A stretch of DNA of 64,000 nt from Brevibacillus laterosporus LMG 15441 (GTDB lineage: Bacteria > Bacillota > Bacilli > Brevibacillales > Brevibacillaceae). Of this stretch, positions 28,698-38,000 are shown in pieces. The stretch spans positions 4,004,501 through 4,068,500 of the forward strand of contig NZ_CP007806.1 of the NCBI RefSeq assembly GCF_000219535.2, written 5' to 3'. Under the pieces are notes generated by a model that saw nothing but the letters and a program-made list of their open reading frames with translations, did not search any database and had not been told where the DNA came from. Position numbers and translations under genes: made by a program. Position 1 is the first letter of the stretch; each line of letters opens with the position of its first letter.

Positions 28698-31600
28698 CTA
28701 TCTATCCTTTCTTTTCATCTGGTGTAAAATATGTTGAATCAGTGTAGCGTTCCTTGGTAGAAAATCCCCATTGAACATACTGTAATGCATGCCTGCACCT
28801 TGATATTCTCTATATGCCCCTTTTGTAAATTTTCCCCACATTTGCAAATCGGCAGGCTGTGCAATATTGGCCTCATCTGGCTCTGCCTGTACAAAGTGAA
28901 TGTCCGCATGTACATGACCTACATGAGCCAACTGAAGGAAGTAAGCAACATAAGCCCTCGTTTTTTTGAGAACCCGCTCTTTGACAACCTCATCACCATG
29001 ACTAAAGTCTAAGATTTCTCTGATATTCTCTAGTTGCAGGAAGCGCTCGATCTCGTCCTCTTGCTCCTCGGGAGTCATTTTCATCTGTTCTGTTTTCATA
29101 TAGGTGTCAAACATGATGATATCGGATACAGTGTGCCCCTTCTCTTCCATTGCTTTTGCCACTTCGAATGCAAGATTTCCACCGGCTGAATAACCTAGGA
29201 AAATGTACGGTCCTTCTGCCTCCGCATCCAAAATCTGTTGGACATATAGCTCGATGCGGTTTTCCTGTTCTATATATTCGAATCCATAAAACGTAGCTTC
29301 CTGAGCTAGTAATTCCGCAATTCGTTTATAGATAAAGATGAAGCCATTTATGGGAGGAAAACAAATCACTTTGAGATCACCGGCTCGATTTAATAGCGTC
29401 ATATGATGGTTACTCTCCTCCATATAGACAGCAAAGGCCCGTTCTGCCATATATTCAATCGTTGGATTTTCATACAGTAATTTTAAGGGAATCTCAACGT
29501 TTAATTCCTGCGCCACCTGATTAATCATCTTGAGCATTTTTAGCGAATATCCGCCTAGCTCGAAGAAATTGTCCTTAATTCCGATCGGCTTACTTTCCAG
29601 AACATCCTCCCAGATGCTAACCAAGCTAGCTTCAAGAGACGTTCTGGGTGCTACATACTCTTGCTTGGAGCGCAGGCTGTTCTCTGGCTTAGGCAGAGCT
29701 TTTCGATCGATTTTCCCATTAGGAGTTAGCGGCATTTTTTCTATCTGTATAAAATACGTAGGAAGCATATAGTCAGGCAAAGAAACAGATAACGCTTTTC
29801 GTACATCTATGTCATCTATGTCTTCTGTAGCCACCAAATAGGCGCATAGCTCATTGATTCCATCCTTGTTCTGTCTAGCTACTACTACTGCTTCCTGCAC
29901 AAAGCCAAGTAACAGCAGTTGCCCTTCAATCTCGCCCAATTCAATGCGATGCCCTCTAATTTTCACCTGATGATCCAGTCGTCCTCTATATTCAAGGGTA
30001 CCGTCTGCCAGCCATCTGGCCAGGTCGCCTGTCTTATACATGCGTTCCCCCGTTATATAAGGATTTTCGATAAAGCGCTCCTGCGTCAGCTCCCGTCTGT
30101 TCAGATATCCTCTGGCAACGCCTGCGCCTGATACATACATTTCGCCTGGTACCCCGATTGGCAGCAGCTTTCTATCCTGATCCAAGACATAGATGGACAG
30201 AGTCGGAATCGGTTGGCCTATGTTGCTTGCGTGCTGATGAAAATCCTCCTCGGTCAGCTCACGGAAGGTAGCATGGACTGTGATTTCAGTAATGCCATAC
30301 ATATTGATTAGTTTGGTCTGAGGATATTTTGCTTGCCATGGCTGTAGCTGTCTTGGCGTTAAGGCTTCCCCACCAAAAATGACGTACCTCAGATATAATT
30401 TCTGATCAGCGGATTTTAGTTCTTCATTGATGAGCTGATAAAAAGCGGTGGGTGTTTGATTAAGTATCGTTACTTGCTCACGCTGTAATACTTGTAAAAA
30501 GACCTTGGTATCTTGAGCCACCAGCTTAGGAACCACTACCAGCTTTGCGCCAAACAGCAGGGCTCCAAAAATTTCCCATACCGAAAAATCAAAGCTAAAG
30601 GAGTGAAATAACGTCCAGACATCTTGATGGGTGAAGGAAAATAACGGAGTATCTGGAACGAATAAACGCACGACATGTCTGTGTTCAATCATGACCCCCT
30701 TGGGATGACCAGTCGTCCCTGATGTATAGATAATGTACGCTAGGGCTTGTGGGGAAATCTCAACAGACAGGTTTTCACTAGCATACGTTTGCAGGGTTTC
30801 ATCATAGAAAGGAAGGATTGTTCCCACCGAATAGGTGGAAGCCGTTGCTTCGTGTCTATCGGTAAGCAGAAGCTTCGCCCCGCTATCTTCTAGCATATAA
30901 GTAATTCGATCCTGTGGATAAATCGGGTCAATAGGAAGGTAGGCTGCTCCCGCTTTTAAAATGCCAAGTATACCCACAATCATTTCTAGGGAACGTTCAA
31001 CCATGATCCCAACGATATCGGTAGGCTGAACCTGACGATCTATCAGTGCTCTCGCTACCTGATTAGCACGTTTATTCAATTCCTCGTATGTCATACGCTG
31101 TTCATCACATACCAAGGCTTCTCGTGCCGAATGCCTCTTGACCTGCTCCTCGAATAGCTGAACGATTGTTTTGTCCTGCGGAAAACCGGACTGCGTTTGA
31201 TTAAAACCGAAGACGAGCTGGTGCTTTTCCTGCTCAGACAAGAATTCGATCTCCTGACTGGATTGTATCGGATTAGACAGAGCCTGCTGAAGTAACCGTA
31301 GCATATGCTGAATAATTCGCTGAATCGTGCCCTCCAGATAGCATTCTGAATCGTAATGCAGCTCTAATTCCAGACTGTTTCCCCTATCCCGGAATAAAAA
31401 GAGCGTGTTAGTCTGTATGGTATCAATCTCTTTCACGTCATGAACGCTATCAAGTAGAACGACCGTCTGCATATTCAACTGAGAAGAATCGTCTATCTCT
31501 GGATGTAGCATCCGTACAATTTCTGCAAAAGAAAGATTGGGATGCTGGTCTGCCTCCATGACTGTTTGTTTGATTTTTCCTGCCCATTCAGCAAAGCTGT

Positions 31601-31976
31601 CCTTCTTCGTCCCAACGGTTCGCAGAGCTAGAAGATGGTTGGCTGTCTCCTCCCTGCTTTTCAGATGAAAAGGTGGCATGCCAACTAGAATATCCTCACT
31701 GCCTGTATAATGGCTAAGCAACAGCTTCACACCGCTCACAAGTAAAACATACATTCCAAACGGTGATCCATTGCTGGTCGCTCTCACTTTTTCAGACAGT
31801 TCGGTAGGGAAAATCGCTTTATAGACACATCTAGTATTCTCCTTGCCTGTTCTGATCAAATCCTCTAAAAATCCACTCGCGACTACATTTCCTTGTAATT
31901 TGTCTAGCCAGTATTGCTGTTCCTCTTGCCATTTTCCAGTCGTCATTGTATCTGATTGACTCAATGTGTCGCGCAT
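28698..31976 (-). CDS. NRPS termination protein: half-C, A (Thr), T, thioesterase
   Basis: Peptide synthetase of 1092 aa. Residues about 18-270 align with only the second half of a condensation domain (from YWLDKL onward); the HHxxxDG active site is missing. The adenylation domain (about 275-770) has SGTTGHPKG and the specificity residues D-F-W-N-I-G-M-V-H, the textbook threonine code. A carrier domain follows with the phosphopantetheine Ser in LGGYS (about 811). A type I thioesterase completes it: Ser in GYSAGG (about 930), Asp in FDTY (about 957), His in GMHYS (about 1064). AAGGAG precedes the ATG. It releases the chain, by hydrolysis or cyclisation. Confidence 0.93.
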   Translation of the reverse strand: MRDTLSQSDTMTTGKWQEEQQYWLDKLQGNVVASGFLEDLIRTGKENTRCVYKAIFPTELSEKVRATSNGSPFGMYVLLVSGVKLLLSHYTGSEDILVGMPPFHLKSREETANHLLALRTVGTKKDSFAEWAGKIKQTVMEADQHPNLSFAEIVRMLHPEIDDSSQLNMQTVVLLDSVHDVKEIDTIQTNTLFLFRDRGNSLELELHYDSECYLEGTIQRIIQHMLRLLQQALSNPIQSSQEIEFLSEQEKHQLVFGFNQTQSGFPQDKTIVQLFEEQVKRHSAREALVCDEQRMTYEELNKRANQVARALIDRQVQPTDIVGIMVERSLEMIVGILGILKAGAAYLPIDPIYPQDRITYMLEDSGAKLLLTDRHEATASTYSVGTILPFYDETLQTYASENLSVEISPQALAYIIYTSGTTGHPKGVMIEHRHVVRLFVPDTPLFSFTHQDVWTLFHSFSFDFSVWEIFGALLFGAKLVVVPKLVAQDTKVFLQVLQREQVTILNQTPTAFYQLINEELKSADQKLYLRYVIFGGEALTPRQLQPWQAKYPQTKLINMYGITEITVHATFRELTEEDFHQHASNIGQPIPTLSIYVLDQDRKLLPIGVPGEMYVSGAGVARGYLNRRELTQERFIENPYITGERMYKTGDLARWLADGTLEYRGRLDHQVKIRGHRIELGEIEGQLLLLGFVQEAVVVARQNKDGINELCAYLVATEDIDDIDVRKALSVSLPDYMLPTYFIQIEKMPLTPNGKIDRKALPKPENSLRSKQEYVAPRTSLEASLVSIWEDVLESKPIGIKDNFFELGGYSLKMLKMINQVAQELNVEIPLKLLYENPTIEYMAERAFAVYMEESNHHMTLLNRAGDLKVICFPPINGFIFIYKRIAELLAQEATFYGFEYIEQENRIELYVQQILDAEAEGPYIFLGYSAGGNLAFEVAKAMEEKGHTVSDIIMFDTYMKTEQMKMTPEEQEDEIERFLQLENIREILDFSHGDEVVKERVLKKTRAYVAYFLQLAHVGHVHADIHFVQAEPDEANIAQPADLQMWGKFTKGAYREYQGAGMHYSMFNGDFLPRNATLIQHILHQMKRKDR

Positions 31977-32051
31977 CCTTTTTCTCTCCTTATCTGATCG
32001 GGTAGGGAGAGAGGTATCCCTCCCTTTTATATCAGAGAAAAATCTTAGCTA

Positions 32052-35000
32052 TTAAAATGTAAACGTAAAGTCCTCCGTTATGGCACTCTCCATTTTTTTC
32101 GTGCGAAGGAAGGGAATCTCATGTATGAGCATGTCCTTGTTCGCTGTAACCATCCGAAGAAGCTCCACGTAGTTCTGTCCCATCTGCTCAATGGTGTCTC
32201 GTTTAAATAACGCTGTTCGGTACTCGAAGGTAAAATGAAACTCGTCTCCTTGCTCTATCGCCTGTAAAGTAAGGTCGAATTTTGCTGTTTGATGAGTATA
32301 CGGATAGGGTGTTAGCGTTAGTTCACCTACTTGGTCTGCTTGCCTATCTGTATTTTGAAGGACAAATACTGCATCAAAAAGAGGATTGCGATTAGGAGCT
32401 CGCTCAGCCTTTACCTTTTCGATTAGCTCCTCAAATTGATAGTCTTGGTTTTCAAAAGCCGCTAATGAAGTCATTTTGACCTCATCTACATAAGCTGCAA
32501 ACGATTTACTCCCCGCCGGATGCATTCGTAGTACCAATGTATTAACAAACATTCCAATGATCCGTTGAAGATCGTCATCTCTCCTGCCCGCAATCGGTGA
32601 TCCTATCAAGATTTCTTGCTGACCACTATATTGGGCGAGTAATAAGCTGTACGTCGAAAGTAGCAGCATAAAGGGTGTTGTTTTTGTTTCCTCTGCTACT
32701 TGGTGCACAAGACGAGATGTTTTTTGATCAAGGAGAATCAATACTTGATCACCTTCAAATGTGAGAGCTTCAGGACGCTTGTAATCAAGCGGAAGCTGTA
32801 AAACAGGAAGCTCTCCTGCTAGCTGATGGAGCCAATATTCTTCCTGCTTTAAATAGGAGGAGGTTTGTTTCCAAGCCTGTTGCCATACAGCGTAATCCTT
32901 ATATTGTAGGTGTAGTGCAGGTAGCTCTTCCCCTTGATACAGCCGTACAAATTCAGCCGTAAAGGTAGCCATGGAAACGGCATCTGAAATAATGTGATGA
33001 ATGTCCACAAGTAAAAGGTGACGATCTGTCGCAAGCAAAATGAGAGCAACTCGAAGTAATGGCGGTGTCTCTAGATCAAACGGCTGAATAAATGCTTGAA
33101 TCAGTGACTGGATATCCTGCTCTGTCGTGTTGTTATTTCTTAGATCTTCATATTGGATCGTAAAATCCGCCCTATCATGTACCTGTTGCATCGGTGCCCC
33201 GTGAACCATTTCAAAGGAGGTTCGCAATGTAACATGCCTTTGAATCAAATGCTGCAAAGCCATTTCCATGCGATCGCGATCGACAGCTCCCTCCAACATC
33301 ATGACAGCCGGAATATTGTAGCTTAGAGTAGCCTTGTCTAATTGATGAAGCAGGAACAATCTTTTTTGTGCAGAGGAAAGCGGATAATATTCGCTCTTTG
33401 GTGCAGGCTGAATCCTCATCTGCACGCTTTTCTCCATTTCAGGAAGAAGTTTTGCCAACGATGCTACTGTGGGATTTTGGAAGACTTTTTCAATTGGCAA
33501 TAGAACATGCCACTCCTTATGGACCTTTGCGACCAGCATCATTACTTTTAAAGAATGTCCGCCCAATTCAAAAAAATCATCATAGATACTAATCGGACTG
33601 ATTCCTAGTAGGTCCTGCCATATGATTGCCAATCTAGCTTCCAGCTCATTGCGTGGAGCCACATATTCTTGCCTGAGAAGCTCATTTCTGTCAGGAATGG
33701 TTAATGATTTTCGATCAATCTTGCCATTAGGTGTAAGAGGAATTTGATCGATCTGGCACATATGTGTAGGGATCATATATCTTGGTAAAAAAGCCGCTAG
33801 CTCCTCTTGTACCCTAGCAAACGACAACGCTTCATCCGAGACGAGATAAGCGCAAAGCTCTTGCTCCCCCTGAGAGTTTGTCCACACAAAAACCACGACT
33901 TCTCTGACATATTCAAGCTTCCTGATTTTCGCCTCTATCTCCCCTGTTTCAATACGATATCCGCGTACCTTTACCTGATGGTCCAGACGCCCTAAAAACT
34001 CTACATTTCCATCTGGCAGCCATCTAGCTTTATCTCCGGTTTTATACATCATTTCACCAGGCGCATACGGGTTTGGGACAAATTTTTGCAGAGTTAATTC
34101 CTGCTGCTTGTAATAGCCACGCGCTACACCAACCCCTCCTATGCACAATTCCCCAGCAATTCCTACGGGCAATAGTTGATTCTGTTGATTGACAATATAG
34201 TAGCTGGTATTTTGTAACGGCTTTCCAATGGGGACCTGACTTTTTCCATGTAACCAATCCGCTTCCTCTTCAAAATAGCTGGATTCAATACTTGCCTCTG
34301 TTACTCCGTAGGTATTTAGAATACGTATGGTTGATCCAAATTTCTGTAATAAATAAGTGAAATCATTCATCGACACAGTGTCTGCTCCAAGCAGGATTAG
34401 CTTCAGATCGGGAAGCTCCAAGCCCTCCTCTGCAACATATCGCATAATGGGTACAAATAGAGCTGGAGTTGTATCAACCAAGCTGATTTGATGCTTGCAC
34501 ATGAATTCATATAAAGCGGGGGGATGAATCCGAATGTCTTCTGGACAAATAATGAGCTGACCGCCTGTAAGAAGCGCCTTTGCCATATCCCCAGCAAATA
34601 CATCAAAGGAAAAGCTAGCCATTTGCAACAAACGACAAGGAGATTGCTTCAGATCGTATTCCTGCATCCAGGCATAGGCCGCATTTACGTAGCCTCGGTG
34701 TTCAATCATTACGCCTTTAGGATTTCCAGTTGAGCCTGAGGTGTAAATCAGGTAGGCCATGTTATCGGGCTTAGTCACAGCGACTACATTAGAGTTATCT
34801 GGGTGATAATTCGATTCATCCTCGACATACACGATTTTTTTCGTAAATGCTTCCTTCTCTAGCTGAATATGCGTCTCTGTCGCTCTCGTTGTCAGTAAAA
34901 TTATGGAATCGCTATCCCTGAGCAGGTAGTAAATTCGCTCGCTAGGATAACTAGGATCAATTGGCACATAAGCTCCACCTGCTTTTAATACCGCAAGCAC

Positions 35001-38000
35001 GCTAACGAACATTTCAAGAGAACGATCCATGAGAATACCCACAATAGCCTCTGCCATCACGCCTTTTTCTCGCAACGTTCTCGCCAATTGATTCGCTTTC
35101 TTGTTTAAGTCCCGATAGCTTATTGTTTGATCCTTCCACACGATGGCACATTCATTAGGTGTAGCTACCACCTGCTCCTCGAACAACTGCGTAAATGTTT
35201 TATCCTTTGGAAACGTCACTCTTGGATCATTGAAGCGTTCTAGCAGTTCCCGTTTTTCTTTTGGCGAGGTTAATTCTAGCTGATCTATCGGTTTATCTAC
35301 GTTCTCAACAATCCCCTGCAACAGCGTAAGAAAATGCTCCATCAAACGTTTTACGTACTTTTTGGCATAGCGTTCTCTATTGTAAATAAAGTGGAACTGC
35401 AAGCCATCCTCTGGAGTCACCTTTACGGTAAAGTCATAGTGTGTCTGTTCAAAATAAGCATGCAAATCCATTGTGTACCCTAGGGATTGGGTCGTTTGAG
35501 CGAGCCCCGCTACATCCAATGGGTAGTTCTGAAAAATAAACAGATGGTCAATTAGCCCTTGCTTAACTGGGCTTTGTGCTTGGATATCTGAGAAGGAACA
35601 ATATTCATAGGCCTTAGCCTCAACAGCCTGCTCACTGACTATTTTCAACAGCTTCAAAAACGTACTCTGCTCATCCCAGCTTACCCTGATAGGATTGGTG
35701 TTGATGAATAAACCAATGATCTGTTCTACACCTTCCACCTCAGACGGTCTTCCGGAAACTGTCCTTCCGAATACAACATCTCGCTTGTCATTATATTTAC
35801 CTAACAGGATACCCCATGCCGTTTGCAGGATAGCTCCTATCGTAGAGTGATATTCCCGGGCGATACGTTGTAGCTGTGATGTGAGTGTTTTTTCGATGTA
35901 CATGATCGTCTCAGCTTGCTCGTACCCTATACTCTCCTGTCTGTGATCAATTCTTGGCTCTATATCCTTTTCTTCCTTTTTCCTGCCTCTAACCATCATG
36001 TTCGGGAGAGGGGTAGGGTCTTCGAATCCGTGAAGATACTGGCTCCAGAAACGAAGCGATTCCTCCTGATCCTGCTGTTCAATCCATCTCATATAGGTAG
36101 AAAACGGTACAGCCTCTTCGAAGTCCACCGGGGCGTTGTGGAGCATAGCACGGTAATGCTCCATCCATTCCTGTAGCATAATCTGCAAGCTCCACCCATC
36201 GAGTTGAATATGATGGGTACTCACCAGAATATGATAAGAGTTGGCAGATAACGTAACCACAGCTAAGCGCATCACATCTTGTGTAAGATCAAATCCACGT
36301 TCACGATCGGCCATCCGCAGGTTTTGTAAATAGTGACGTTGTTCTGGGTCGTCTAAGTGAGTTACATCTGCCTGCAACACTGGAATATCTCGATTTTTCA
36401 GAACACATTGCACAGGAACTTCTCTTTTCGTATCACGATAAATCGTACGAAGAGCATCGTGGCGCTCCACTACACACTGTAGGCTAGTTGCTAGCAAATC
36501 AACGTCTACCCGCCCTTTTAGTACCAGCTCCAATTGAATAAAAAAGGAGGAGGGCTGATTCATCGAGCTGTGAGCATACATCCATTCTTGAGATGGTGTT
36601 AAGGGATAGGCCTGTTCCATGCTCCCCATTGGAATATCCTCTTCTATTTGTTTTTGCAATAAAGAAAGCTCCTCTACTGGAAACGAGACTAAGGAAGCTG
36701 AAGCTTTTGACAGTCGAGGCTCTAGCTTTTGTTCCAATAAGGAAATTTCTCGTGCCGCATCCGATAGAATAGGGAATTGAAACAGGCGCTTCATTTCTAA
36801 GGACATGCCCTTGGCACGAAGACGAGACATCACTTGTATGGCCTTAATAGAGTCTCCGCCCAGATAGAAAAAATGATCCCTCGCTCCTACTCTCTCCACT
36901 CGTAGCACATCTTCCCATATCGTTGCCAATAGCCTTTCTCTTTCATTTTTTGGCTCAATATAAACCTCATCTGTGCCAAGTGTGTCTGTACCTCGCTTAG
37001 GTAATGGAAGACTTTTGCGATCAACCTTGCCATTTGGTGTTAACGGTATCTTCTGAAGAGGGATGAAATAAGCAGGGATCATATAAGTCGGTAATACATT
37101 TGCTAATTCCTCTCTCAACGCCCCAATCCGATACTCTCGCTCCGCCACAATATACGCACACAGCTCTTGCACTCCCGACTCATTCTCAACCGCGACCACA
37201 ACTGCTTCTTTTAAGCCGTCGATTTTGACTAGCTGCGCTTCTATTTCCTCTGGCTCGATACGATATCCCCGGATTTTCACCTGATGATCAATGCGACCTA
37301 GATACTCCAATTGTCCATTGGGCATCCACCTAGCATAATCTCCTGTCTTATACATCAGTTCACCTTTATTTGTAAAGGGATTCGCGACAAAACGACTTGC
37401 CGTCATCTCTGGTAGATTGAGATACCCCCTTGCCAAACCTACACCAGACACACATAGTTCGCCTGTCACTCCCACCGGCTGTTGCTCACCATACAGTCCA
37501 ACGATATAAATTTGAACATTATCGACAGGCCGACCTATCGGGACAAATGGCATGCTAGCTGTATCACAGTCATAGTAGGTTACTTGAATGGTTGTCTCTG
37601 TAGGACCATATAAATTATGGAGGGAAATGCCATACGGTTGCAGAATGTCATGGAATTTGGCAACATGCTGGGCCTTGAGCGCTTCCCCGCTAGCAAATAT
37701 CCGTCGGAGATTTTTGACCTGCTCTACTATCCCTGTCTCCGTAAGATAGGTAAGGAAAATATGAAGCATAGAGGGGACAAAATGTATGATTGTTATGTGA
37801 TGCTCTTGGATGGTCTGAATAATCATCGCTGGGTCTTTTTCTGCTCCAGGCTGTAACAAACAGACCTTGGCCCCTACAAAAGACCAGCCAAATAATTCAT
37901 AAACGGAGACATCAAATGTGTACGGTGTTTTTTGTAAAATCGTATCTTGCTCCGTAAGCGGATACCTTCTTTGCGACCAATCATTGCGACTGACAACAGA

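Noticed and set aside
31977-32051. Hairpin between the two NRPS genes as a terminator
   Set aside because: The stem is short (GGGAG/CTCCC) and no T-run follows; the genes look cotranscribed.
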